From NCBI RefSeq assembly GCF_000218685.1, contig NW_006763291.1:891789-955788 (forward strand): a stretch of 64,000 nt of DNA, read 5' to 3'. The stretch comes from Serpula lacrymans var. lacrymans S7.9 (lineage: Eukaryota > Basidiomycota > Agaricomycetes > Boletales > Serpulaceae). Positions 34,101 through 45,794 of this stretch are shown here, piece after piece; position 1 is the stretch's first letter, and each line of letters starts with the position of its first letter. The notes beneath the pieces were generated by a model that was not told the DNA's origin, did no database searches, and was given only the letters and a program-made list of their open reading frames with translations. The position numbers and the translations under genes are program-made.

Positions 34101-37100
34101 AATAAGGCCAGACTCGGCTCAGCAGGCTCTGAAGGAAGGTCGCTCAACATGGAGTCGAGTTCTTCGGAGGATGGGAAAACGTCAGCAAGTACGTCAAATT
34201 GAATACCAGGACAACCCTCAGTAACCAACTGGATAATATGTTCCGGCCTTAGCAAACCAATTGTCAGGATTGATATTCAGTCAGGAAAGTGAAACCTTAC
34301 TTTGGCTGCATCGAGCATTCGGTGAGAAGGTCGCGCAGTTTCTCTTTGATCAAGTTTGAAATAGTACTTCGTTGATTCTCTGGTGCATGTGTAACCCAAG
34401 AAGTCCAAATGGTGCGAGCAGTTGCGGTGGATGAGACGTCCTGCTTAAAGGAAATAGGGAAGAGATATGCGGCAAGAAATACACTGGGTAATATCGTGTC
34501 GGGTGAAATAACCGAGGGATGGGTGTCTAGGACTCCTGCGATCAGTTCTAGATGCAGACTTAACTCTGGCAAAGGGTCGGACAGTGCTTGTACCAGTCGC
34601 GAGGTGAAGGAGTGGACAAGGGTCTGCGACAAGTTATGAAACCCATTCTTTGACAGAAAATGTTCTATGTTATGATATTAATTGACATGAGGCAAATTGA
34701 AATGGATTCAGAATATTTACCAGGGGTATGAAGAAGTTGACGAATAAGTGTGACTTCCCTAGATTGAGTCGCACCGTCAAGAACTTGGGTGAAGATTCGC
34801 TCTACTACGCCATCCAATTCATCTTCCTCTGGTTGTAGATACTCTGCTAGTATACCCTTCCTGGAAGCATCCAACAAGGGAGGAAGAGAGGATAAAATGA
34901 CGTGCGGATTTCCTGAAAGACCGTAAAGAATGGAATGCCACAGCTCAGAACATCTTTCGGGGTCATCGCGATAGGAAAGATAGGCAAGTATCAACTTGTA
35001 GGAAGTTTGGAGGACCTTCAGAGCATGACATATAATCATATCATCCATACGCTGGGTCAATGTTGGTGAGACGACGTCAGTGCAACAATTTCAAATAAGA
35101 TTTACCAGGGAGAACTCGTGGCGTTGGAACAACGAGATTCCAAAGGTATCGATGAGTATGATAAGCGATGAGATATGTGTTGATAGTTCAGCATCTTCAG
35201 AATCCAGTGCCTTCTCACACTGGCTTACAGACATCTCCACGACCTTTCCAATAAGCTTGAGAGTAGCGATAGCAGGAGCAGTCTCCTCCACGAATTGATC
35301 CGCGAAAACTTTCAAGATGCTCGAGATCAGGGACACTGAGACTGAGTATTTATCGTTGACGCCACCGACTATTGCTTCCCAGGCTTCGTTGAATAACCCT
35401 TTATTCACACTTAGACAATAGTGCGCTCTATGATTTAGAAAAAACTTACCGCTGTCCATATTATTCAGGGTCACCAAAGTCTGTGCCATCAACTTGCCAG
35501 CATCTGCCTCTCCTACTCTCAGCCTTTGTGCCGCAAGCTCGTCCCACAACCTAACAAACTGTTCTTTGATCACACTTTTTGCTGCCTCAGTAGGTTGTAT
35601 ACTTGATTCCTGAGGCCCGGTAGATGAAAGAAGGACAGTGTGACCCTGAGAGCCTCCAAGGACACGACGCAGTAAAAATACCATAGATTCAAGGAGAGAG
35701 GATAAAAAGGCGGTAGAAGGTGCTTTACGCTCTGTGGAACTGAGAGCACGGCCATCTAGAGCGGCCCAAAATGAGGAAAAGAAGTCGCCTAGTGGTGAAG
35801 AACGTGACGCTGAAAGAATCTGAAAAGGCAGTTACTTAGCATATGTATGTAGGGATAAGTAAGAAAACTCGCACAGAAGAAGGGATTGTCGAGAGAATGA
35901 TTATGACAATTGGATATCCTTCCGTAGGAGATCCCGAGCAGCCTAACTCTAAGAACTGAAGGAACTCGTTATATGCAAGGGATGATCCACTATTTCCTAC
36001 ACCTCGCGGAAGTACAGGATCAGCTTCCTTTTCTTCTTCTGTGTCGCTATCTTCAGAATCAGAATCTGCGTCGTGTTTAGGGGAATTGAATGCGCTATCC
36101 AATACCCATGATTTGGGAAACTCTACGTTACAAGTTAAGGCGACCTTTGTTATTTTTTATATTGCACGCACTCACCTTTTAAGAATAATAAGAGGGGCCG
36201 CGACATTGTATTTCTGACTGTGACGTCTGTATCAATCCATGCAGAACGCAGTACAGCTGTACTAAGGATGGGCAGCATATGTTCCAGCGATCCTGCAAGT
36301 CGAGTCGAGTCAAGACACAATTATATCAAAAATGAAGCGCGGGTTACAAACCTTTCCAGCGTTGCATTAACAGTGATAGCAGAACCCACGCATTTTGACG
36401 CACCAAAGGTTGACCGAAACCGAAACTTTCCATGTCAACGTATGGACAGTGCTGGGCGGGACAAAGGGATGACCACAGTGCAGGATTGCACAGGAACTCT
36501 GTCAGCTCTCCCAAGGAGTCGGCGGAAATAGCAGCACGGGAATCTACATACTTCTCGATATATACCGGAGAATAGAAGAACCATAAGTCACTTACCTAGC
36601 ATCCATCTGAAAGCTCCAAAAGCGCTGACTCGAAGTCGTGCGTTTCTGTCCATTTCACTCTCCTCTTCTCCTTCAGCTCGTGATCTGTTGTGCTCCACGT
36701 TATCGGATTTGGACGCGGGCATCGGTCGACTACCTGGCTTCTTAGCAGGGGGAGCAGCAACAGGCGGAACAGGATTCAGATATAAATATATCCCGTTTGG
36801 ATCCAGTAAAGCTTTTTGAATAAAAGATGTGATGGTTTGTAATTTATCCATGTCAATTACTACCCTATCGTTCTCTCTTTGTGAGGAGAAAGTATAGGAC
36901 CAAGACTTTTGACCAAAAGATGCGACTTGTCGATCTATATCGTATGAGCTCATGCACCAGGTGCCAAGTAGAGACTCGACGTGCTCGATGGTAGCTGATT
37001 CTTGGATGAAACCCACTGTAGCCTCTCGCACAGGTTGTATCCGTAGGAGTGAAGCGTGCAAACTCGCAGCCAGAAGGCGAATTCGCCTCGCAGGGTGAGT

Positions 37101-37563
37101 AAATAAAACTGGGACGCGGTGAAGCTTTGGTTTTGTTATGATATGGCGCAAGATAATAATTTACGATACGCACCCACACTGGAAGCATAGTGACCAATAC
37201 GAACGATAGCGGACTATCGTCACCTTCTCTCTTCAATTCATCAACCCATTTCGATTGCAGTTCTTCGATTGCCTTCGCTTTTGTAACTGGGTCCTTTTTC
37301 CCCAGTGCCCTGAGAGCAACGACGAGCTCAGGAGGTAACTGATGGACCAGTCCCATTGTATCCAGCGGATCAGGTTGGATCGGTGCAGGTTTGACTGGAG
37401 GTATGTACACCTTTTTCTTTGGCTCTTTCTTCTGACCCTTGCCCTTTGCCTTTGGTTTCTTCTCCTTGGGGATGGGTTCTGGCGTTTGGGGGCCACCAGC
37501 AGCCTTGCGTGCATTTTTCTTTCTGGTTCCCGAGGAAGCAGATGACTTCTGACCTTTTACCAT
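31198..37563 (-). CDS. LTN1: E3 ubiquitin ligase Listerin (ribosome-associated quality control)
   Basis: RING E3 ligase that binds 60S subunits carrying stalled nascent chains and ubiquitinates the chain. It is read on the minus strand in many exons. The N-terminus is MVKGQKSSASSGTRKKNARK, followed by a Lys/Pro-rich stretch and the conserved LPPELVVALRALGKKDPVTK and KAIEELQSKWVDEL. The central 4.5 kb encodes helical HEAT-like repeats with no stops in the chosen exons. Near the C-terminus come an RWD-like region (TLRMPSDWPLHRMEI, RWRGWVLGVQQIVWQ) and the RING-CH: QVECAICYS, then PCKTCKNRFHAGCLYKW across an intron and SSCPLCRSDIL at the very end. The RING cysteines and histidine are present. 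The gene spans 6.4 kb and I estimate 1,700-1,800 residues. Individual internal exons were not all verified. Confidence 0.92.
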
Positions 37564-37968
37564 GGCTCGACGAGAGATCCAGCCGATCTACAGTCACAGA
37601 AGCAAGGATAGAGAAAAGGTGCAAGGCCTGTACGGTTCGCCCTATGTCTTTCCTGGAAGATAACAGTTGCAGTGATAGTTGCAATACTGAATACCCTCTC
37701 CCCAGTCAATTACAACTACCCGAGTTCCGAGTCCGAGTCAGTGACGCAGAGCGTGAGAGATCTATGGTTTACTAAGGGTATCCAAGGTCCTCCTCAGGAA
37801 TAAACCGGGGTCCACCTTCCTATTCAAGAACCCAGCTTTTTTTTTGAAAGTACGGCAGTCCTTTTCCTTTGCTTTTGACGACCACACAAGGCAAAAAGGA
37901 CGTGGTCTTTTCACCTCAGACCAACCGAGCTCTCTGTGTAGAGCGACCAAGTGGGGAACGTCAACAAA
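37564..37968. promoter_or_regulatory. Divergent promoter region between LTN1 and the DEAD-box helicase gene
   Basis: Only 405 bases separate the two start codons, so the two housekeeping genes share a compact bidirectional promoter. Pyrimidine-rich runs and a T-run near 37840 are visible; no specific factor site is claimed. Confidence 0.5.
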
Positions 37969-40466
37969 ATGGCGTCCTCGTTATGGACGAAAGCGTCCAG
38001 GGTTGCAAGCGGGCGAACCTTCTTATTGCTTTCCTTGCATGGAAAGCAAACATTCTCTCCTTCGGCCATAAAACACACTGGTGAGCGGCTTTGGACATTC
38101 TCTATCTGAGAAATAACTAATGTCAACCTAGTCTCTTCAGCCCAGTTTTCCCTCAGTTCACGACAGCAGCAGTCTAATGCTGCTACTGCACCTTTCACGT
38201 CTATTCCGTCCCAACATGAGCCTGCAGTATCACCCCAGCCTACGGTGTCGCCCATACCAGATACTACGGAAGCAGTAAATACTGGGCCCTCTTTCACTGA
38301 CCTGAAGCATTCCATCTCACACGACACCCTCAATGCGCTCACGGTCAAACCCTTCACTATGACAAGCATGACACCAGTTCAGGCTGAAGTCCTCACGCTC
38401 CTCCCAAAACTCGCAGAACCTTATGATCCTGAAAATTGCGAAGTGTCATCCCGTGAACCTCGCGATCTTCTCGTGAAGGCTAAAACAGGCACGGGTAAGA
38501 CTTTTGCATTCCTGGTGCCCGCCGTTGAAGCCCGTATGAAGGCCATCGATGCGTATGGGAAGAAGGCAGTACGGGATGCAGGGCTTGTATCGGATAAACA
38601 TATCGAGGCACGGGCACAGCGTCAATTCTCTCGCGAGCATGTTGGAGCAGTCATCATAAGTCCTACCCGAGAACTAGCGACCCAAATCGCTAACTCGGCC
38701 CTTAAACTAACTCAGCATCACAATTTCGAGGTCAGGCTTTTCGTTGGCGGTGCAAGCAAACGGATGCAAATGCGTGACTGGATGAAGGGACGACGCGACA
38801 TTGTCGTTACTACGCCAGGTCGTATGCGTGACTTGTTGGAAAACGAACCAGAGGTGGCCAAGGGAATTTCGAGGTGTAAAATGGTGAGACTTCTTTCTCA
38901 AGTGTCACGAAATCGTTTTCTGATGACTGAACTATACAGCTTATCTTGGATGAAGCGGACACACTTTTGGATTTAGGTTTCCGTGATGATATCGATGCTA
39001 TCGCTGAGTATATGCCCAAAACTCCAGAGCGTCAGACTTTCCTATTCTCGGCTACCGTGTCCCCTGCGATTCAGCAGGTTGCTCGCGCAACGCTCGATAA
39101 GAACCACATCTTCATTGACACTGTTCCGGAAAATGAATCGAATGTACACGCTCATATTGCCCAGTACCACACTGTGTTACCTAAGGCATCAGATCAGCTT
39201 CCTCACGTTCTTCGTCTTGTCGCGCATGACCAACTTACCAATCCTGGAAAGTCAAAGATAATGATGTTCTTCCCAACAACCAAGATGACGCAATTATTTG
39301 CTACCTATTTCAGGGAGTTGAGCAGGAAGGTTTTACCAGCAGGCAGACAAACAAGGGTTTACGAGATTCATTCCAAGAAGTCGATGGAATCGCGCACCAC
39401 TACCTCAGATATGTTCAGGAATGACAAGACTGGTGCTTCTATCTTGATATCCTCAGATGTCTCTGCCCGTGGTGTTGACTACCCTGGTGTAACACGCGTC
39501 ATACAAGTCGGTATTCCTGCCGGCACCGATCAGTATATTCATCGTATCGGCAGAACGGGACGTAAAGGTGGAACAAACGGTCGTGGGGATCTTGTCCTCC
39601 TTCCGTGGGAGATCGGTTTCTTGAGCTGGCAGTTGTCCGAGGTACCCCTGAAGCCCGTAACCACCAATGAGCTGAAATCGCAGATCAAAGATCTCTGCGC
39701 GAAGTACGATGCCAATCCCTCCGAATTTTTCAAGGATGTACCACCAAGCTCCGTCGCGCGCCTCCACCAAAGGGGCCGCTCTCCACCCCAACCTGTCACC
39801 AACTATACCACCCCTATATCGCCTGCTGTTGGTGACATAGACTCGACCGTATCAGACCTATTACAAAATGTCGATGAAGAAGCCGTCAAAGAAACGTTTA
39901 CGTCCATGCTTGGTTATTACATTGCGAAAAGCCCGGAGCTTCGTATTCAGAAGGGCAACATTATCGAAGGGTGTAAAGATTGGTGTGTAGAAGCCTGTGG
40001 GCTGCCTACACCTCCCTATCTCTCGGAGTCGTTCCTAAAGAGACTCGGATACTCGGACAACCGTACCAAACACTTTGGCAAACCTTCAAGAGATAAGAGG
40101 TCGTCAAGCTCTGGCCCATCATGGGCTGGTAGGGGCAGCTTCGGGTCAAGAGATCGCAACTCGAGAACGTCTAGCTGGGGAAGGGATGACAATCGCTCAG
40201 CCCATGATGACGATTTCAAATCTCGACCAAATAAATATGGTAGCCAGCGTTATAACCGAAGAAGTCCTGAAGAGGGCGAGTCTAGCTTTGAACCCGCTGG
40301 CAAAGAGGGATTCAGCAGGCAAAGAACAACCTATGGTCAGCGGGATGGAGACTCAGGAAGGCGAGAGCGGGGCGTCGACTTTAATAAGCGAGAAGGAAGC
40401 TTCGACAGAGGAGATAGGTACAAGTCAAGGGACCAGGGAAGTAGTAGATTTGGCGTACGACGTTAA
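37969..40466 (+). CDS. Mitochondrial DEAD-box RNA helicase (MSS116/CYT-19-like)
   Basis: ATP-dependent RNA chaperone, probably for mitochondrial intron splicing and RNA folding. Exons 37969-38080, 38132-38883 and 38940-40466 sum to 2391 nt, or 796 residues. The N-terminus (MASSLWTKASRVASGRTFLL) is basic and Ser/Arg-rich, as expected of a mitochondrial presequence. Motifs in order: MTSMTPVQAEVL (Q motif), AKTGTGKTFAF (I), SPTRELATQIA (Ia), TPGRMRDLL (Ib), LDEADTLLDLGF (II), FLFSATVSP (III), SSDVSARGVDYPGVTRVIQ (V) and YIHRIGRTGRKG (VI). The ARGVDYPGV form is typical of the MSS116 group. The last about 130 residues are a low-complexity Arg/Ser/Gly/Asp tail, comparable to the basic tail of MSS116. 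Confidence 0.93.
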
Positions 40467-40699
40467 TTACGCGGGGGCTTGCAAGGTTGTATCATATACA
40501 CACATCTATTTACAGTAATCACTTGTTTTCGGTACTTCGCACTGATAATCATAGAACATCCACAACTCCCTTGCTATTGGTTTGATGAGTCCTGTTCGTG
40601 AATCATTGTTCAAGTGAAGAGGTTTAAATTGTGTAGAGTATACATATGGTGGGATGTTTCTACAAGTTGTATATCCAAAGAATAGATAGTTGTGTATTT

Positions 40700-43173
40700 T
40701 TATGGCGTGAGATCGCCACTGCCGTTGACGAGCAAATGTTCTTGCGTATTCTTCCTCAACACTTCCTCACTCACCATAGACTCTTCTGGATGTGGCGGGT
40801 GGAATGACTCTACTTGTTCTTCAAGTTGTTCCTCGAGGACAGCTCCCCCGCATGACGCAGCAACGAAACCGAGGAAAGGTGGTGAGGGATTGAGTGGTCT
40901 CGTGCAGAATTCAGGATGAGCTTGCAATCCCACGAAGAAAGGGTGATCTGGATATAAATTGTTAGGTGCTTGGGTCTCACGCGAACTCATGGAAGGGAGC
41001 CATGCCTTTCAGTTCCAAAACTTGCATACGCTCGCCCTTCTCGTCTTTTCCAACGAAAGGCAATCCACTGGCTTGCAGTTGGTCTACGTACTGCGGGTTT
41101 ACTTCATAGCGGTGACGGTGCCTCTCCCAGATCTTGCCCGCTCCGCCATAGAGTTTTCGTATTTTCGACCAAGCTTCAGCTTCAGGTTCAAAGACAGTGG
41201 GACGCAACCCAAGACGCATGGTACCTCCCATGTGAGTCCTCGAAATTTCTGGCATGAAGATGATGAAAGGACTTTTTGTATCTTCCCCAAATTCAGTAGA
41301 ATGGGCATCTAAACAAAGTAGTGAATACTGCTATAACATTATTGTGAGAGCCCGAGACCTGCCTGGAATACTAAGCACACTCCGCGCCCACTCAACGACA
41401 GCCAACTGGAATCCCAGACAGATACCTAAGAATGGAACTTTTTGTTCGCGCGCCCATTTTATGGCTAGGATCATGCCTTCTGTTCCACGCTGACCAAAGC
41501 CACCAGGAACGAGAATACCTCTTCGATCCATGGCTCAGCCAATAATAAAAGAATATCTGAGTGGGCACACACCCAGCACCAACGAGGGCTCTCCATGCAT
41601 CGTGGTAGTTTGCAGGGTTAGAGTCTTGCGTTTCGGACTCCAGGTCAGTAGATTCTACCCACTATGAAGGCATTAAAATCCGTATTAAAAGTAGCAAAAA
41701 ATAACAAACTTGGAGGATAAGTTTTCTGTGGACACGGAACGCAGAGTGCTCGAGAGCTTTGATAACAGACATATAAGAGTCTTTAAGGTCTGTGTATTTT
41801 CCGACAAGGACGATCCTGACTTCGTCAAATAGCCGTTCTTGTCTTCTTGAGGAATTAGTAAGATCTTGAAAAAGAATATTGGAATTTTCTAACCCTCTTG
41901 TCATGCCCCTCCATCTTGTTGCTAAGGATTGGCCTTTTGTCACCATCTCCGGTGTTATGTTCAAGCTAGCCAGATTCAGTCTTTTACGAAGATACTCGAC
42001 AATGCCTTGTGATTGTAGAAGGAGTGGAACATGGTATACAGAAGAAACATCATGTACGCCAAACACTTGTTCAGAAGAGACGTGACAGAACATTGAGATC
42101 TTGTCTTTTGTAGCAGGTTGCAGAGGTTGAGGAACCAATAAGCGACATGCAATCTGGAGTAAAGCAGTCAGTCGCAACACAACCCAGCGTTCAACCTGGA
42201 GCCCGACAAACCAGATCAGGTAGAAGACCCAGTCCACGGAGAGCATGGACCGTAGTCTGTGTCGGTTTTGTTTTCTGCTCGCCGTGCATATCTGGCACAA
42301 GCGAAACGTGAATTAAAGCAAAATTTTCATGGCCCACACGGAATTGGAATTGCCGCATGGCTTCGACGAATGGTGCTGATTCAATGTCACCAACAGTACC
42401 TCCGAGCTAGGAGTCAATCTCTGACATTAGATCGATCCCTTACAATCACAATGAACACTCACTTCGACAATACAAACGTCGGGCTCTTCTCCGGTATCAT
42501 CCGCAGGAATTTTAGAAACACGCTCTATCCAGTCTTGAATGGCATTAGTGATATGAGGCACGATCTATGTCAGGGGGACTTTAGCACGGGGCGACAAGAC
42601 ACGATTACGTTCGAAGAGACTCTGGCATTGCATAAGGTTTCTGGATGAACTGGCTCACCTGGACTGTCCTCCCCAGATATTCTCCTCGGCGCTGCATAAA
42701 CCAAGATAGAAGCATGCATCGTGTTGGAGATGCACGAAGTAACAGACCTCCTTATCAATGACTTCTCGATAAATCTTACCCGTAGTGATATTGTTATCCT
42801 TAGATAGTGTAACGTCCAAATATCGTTCATAATTTCCCAAATCCAGATCCACCTCGCCTCCGTCGTTTAAGACATAAACCTCACCTATGTTCCTCTTCAG
42901 ATTTGGATTTCCCGAAGGAATCTATGCTGGTAATATCTCACCATGTTCTGTGGGGCGCATAGTACCAGCATCTATATTCATATAAGGATCTATCTTGATT
43001 GCTGTGACCTTCAGGCCAGCCGTTTTTAAAAGGAGGCCGGTCGAAGAGGCTACAGGCAACACAAGCACATGAACATGGATCATTTCTACAACTGTAAAGC
43101 TCTACTCCGTACCAATGACGCCCTTTCCGATACCGCTCACGACGCCTCCAGAGACGAGGATGTACTTGGTCAT
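40700..43173 (-). CDS. URA7: CTP synthase
   Basis: Glutamine-dependent amination of UTP to CTP, the last step of pyrimidine nucleotide synthesis. The start at 43173 gives [20 protein letters not shown], the conserved P-loop-containing N-terminus. It is followed by [90 protein letters not shown] and [10 protein letters not shown]. The glutaminase half has [19 protein letters not shown], the nucleophile motif [18 protein letters not shown], and [19 protein letters not shown] with the catalytic His and Glu. About ten short introns interrupt it. One residue stands out: DAGTM is followed by RP where a Ser-Pro is expected before EHGEV (near 42960). Confidence 0.94.
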
Positions 43174-43508
43174 CGTTGCAGAGAGAACAATGGAGGAGGT
43201 TGGACGTTTACCACAAGACGCGTCAAAAATTTACAGCGTAAACACGGTCCGTAAACATATGCAAAGGGTCTGCACTGCCACCTCTGATATGATGGATCTT
43301 GATTCTCGGGTCAGATGCGATAAGATGAAACGTACACTGGTCATATTTATGGCACAATGCACTGCGATATAAAAGCATACTTAGTTGTATGTCACTAACC
43401 TGAAAAGTATGGCAGGTCGATTCACCGATACCTCGACTACTAATAACTTATACAATACATCCAAACAGTCAGTATTATCCTTCTTCGTGAAGGAGGCCAG
43501 GACTCCTA
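43174..43508. other. Intergenic region
   Basis: About 335 bases between the CTP synthase start and the stop of the upstream dehydrogenase, both on the minus strand. It is presumed to hold the CTP synthase promoter; no gene was seen. Confidence 0.35.
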
Positions 43509-45037
43509 TCATGCGAAACCCCTCAAATCAACCTGTGCAGGCATCTGACCTCCAAGAATAGCCGCTATCAGATTTTGTGCCGCACGGGTAGCCATATCCC
43601 GTCTCGTTTCTAAAGTAGCACTGGCGATATGCGGCACAATTACACATCTGTGAAGTGATCGAAGTGTTAACGGCCAGCCAATGACTGCACGTCGAATGAA
43701 CTTACTTGGGTTCTTTGACCAATGGATGGTCTACAGATACTTGTGGTTCACCTTCAACAACATCAATCCCGGCACCCCAGATCCATCCTTCTCTCAAAGC
43801 CTTTGCAAGAGCATCGGAATCAACCAAGGTTCCCCTGCTTGCATTGACAAGGATACTTGTAGGTTTCATTTTCCTTAAGAGTGTTTCGTTCACAACGTGG
43901 TAAGTACCACTTCCTCCGGGAGCGAGAATAAACAACACATCACTCTCGCGTGCAACTTCATCAATATCCACTCTCTTTACACTTTGTAGATTGTACTTCT
44001 GGGCCAGTTGTGCATCGCGTTCACTACTGGGAGCCGAGGACGGGTTGGAAGAATAGAGACAGTGGGTTATGCCAAAAGGCACCAAGCGTGCGAGAGTTGC
44101 TTGCGCGATGCGTCCAAAGCCAATGAAACCAATCTTACGCGTTGGAGAGGCTGCTGTTGTGCTCAGTTGTGGACCACAAAATCCAAATGGTGCCCAGGGA
44201 TACTCTGTCCACTATTCAAGCGTGGTTTGTTATAAAATATATGCTATTTCATGGTGGGAATGGCTCACCTGACCCTTCTGCACTACTGAAATGCCGATTC
44301 CTCCGTTTCGACCTGCCATGAGTGCTAACATCACTGACAGATCAGCGACTAGGTTTTCAAGTGTAGCATTGGTTGGTTAGCATAGATAAACAAAGACATG
44401 ATGAGAAATGTACCTGCATCTGTAAGAACATCTGGAGTATAGCCTAGTTTCAGTCCTCGTTTCGCGACAGCATTTACATCTACGTGCTCTGTAGATGGAC
44501 TGTTAGAATCCTGGACAATGACGAAACAAATAGGTACTAGCCATATCCGACAGACATGGTGGAAACGACTTGTAGCGATGATCCTGCTAAATTCAAGAAC
44601 AGAGTTAGTGAAAGTGAAACGATGGTTTCACATGCTAAACCAGCAGCATGCCTTTCTCTAGTAACTCAGGATCGACCTAGCGAGAGTAAATCTGTATTCT
44701 GGTAATGGGAGTAACTAGAATGCGAACACACCTTATCGGTCAACATCACGATCACTCCCGCAGCGCCATGTATGTTCTCGAGGAGCCACCTCCGATCACA
44801 AGCACGGTCTTCGGGCCAGACGACAAGCTGCGTTACGAGCTTCAGAAATTTTCTCAGTAGAGCGTATGGAATTAAGCGTACCTCCAGCTCAGGCTTTCCA
44901 CGTAGGAGAGGCATCACATCTGGACCCAAGTCTCTGCATACCACGACCTTATACCGCGTACTGTTGAGATGAGAGGCGATAGACGTTAGACGGCTGCTTG
45001 ACTTCAAAAAAGATGTAAACAACCCTGAGGTGGACAT
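43509..45037 (-). CDS. D-2-hydroxyacid dehydrogenase (glyoxylate/hydroxypyruvate reductase-like)
   Basis: NAD(P)H-dependent reductase of the D-isomer-specific 2-hydroxyacid dehydrogenase family, probably acting on glyoxylate or hydroxypyruvate. It starts MSTSGLFTSFLKSSSRLTSI at 45037; the Ser/Arg-rich start may be a short mitochondrial presequence. Then come YKVVVCRDLGPDVMPLL and ENIHGAAGVIVMLTDK. After several introns comes the Rossmann motif KIGFIGFGRIAQATLARLV, then DVLFILAPGGSGTYHVV, SILVNASRGTLVDSDALAKA (substrate-binding Arg), GAGIDVVEGEPQ (catalytic Glu) and VPHIASATLETR (catalytic His). The C-terminus is GGQMPAQVDLRGFA. The frame is intact where checked. The exact substrate cannot be told from sequence. 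Confidence 0.88.
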
Positions 45038-45794
45038 TTTGCTAGAGCGCTTGTCAGACTGGAGAGATCTAATGGCTTACTTATAAATGTGCAGCTTCCA
45101 GAATTAACCTGACCGTCTCTTTCCTGACAAGCAATAACATGGACATGAGAGAACGGAAGTCGGAATTAGGAAGATCGGTTTGCGAATCGGGCCGTCGGCT
45201 CGTCGGGCATCCGTGAAACTTGATAGCCAGCGAACCTGGGCATAAGTAACACAGACTCAGACTCAAGTTGGAATGAAGCTCACGTATCGAAGCTGCTATG
45301 CATTGCAGCCTATATGCGCATCGCAACTCTACACGCACCACGGCGAGAATACCGGCTGCTGGAGGGTATCTGTTTGGGAATAACGTTACCATTTCACCCG
45401 GATTCAGCCGCCTTTGAGCCATTCACAAAATCACCCCTTCAATAGGCATCAAGGCCCTTATTGTCCTCAGAGAGAAGGAGGATGTCATCCTTGTATAGGT
45501 CATGCAAGCGCATACAGTCACGGTGTATCGACAGCAATCAACAACACTTATCATGGCGTGACTGTGTATTGGTTTATCAACCTGGCGAATCAATGATCGC
45601 AGCATGGATATAAAGAGCATGGAAACGTTCCACTTCTATTGTGGGTCGAGGGTCAGTACGTGTTTGGTCGATTGTGGGCGTTCGGCGCTTCATTAGTGAG
45701 TACAAGTACGAGCAGAACGTTGCTTGTCTTCTCATCTCTTGCATCGATAGACTCATACCTCAGAAACATATATCGCCTGCTCAAACTATTCGTC
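45038..45794. promoter_or_regulatory. Divergent intergenic region
   Basis: About 760 bases between the dehydrogenase (minus) and the large helicase/AAA gene (plus). Open frames exist on both strands, including one continuous upstream with the plus-strand gene from 45639 but without an ATG before 45795. No element was recognised. Confidence 0.35.

Noticed and set aside
45081..45422. 113-residue minus-strand frame
   Set aside because: It sits in the shared upstream region of two genes, has no motif and no splice-linked exon.
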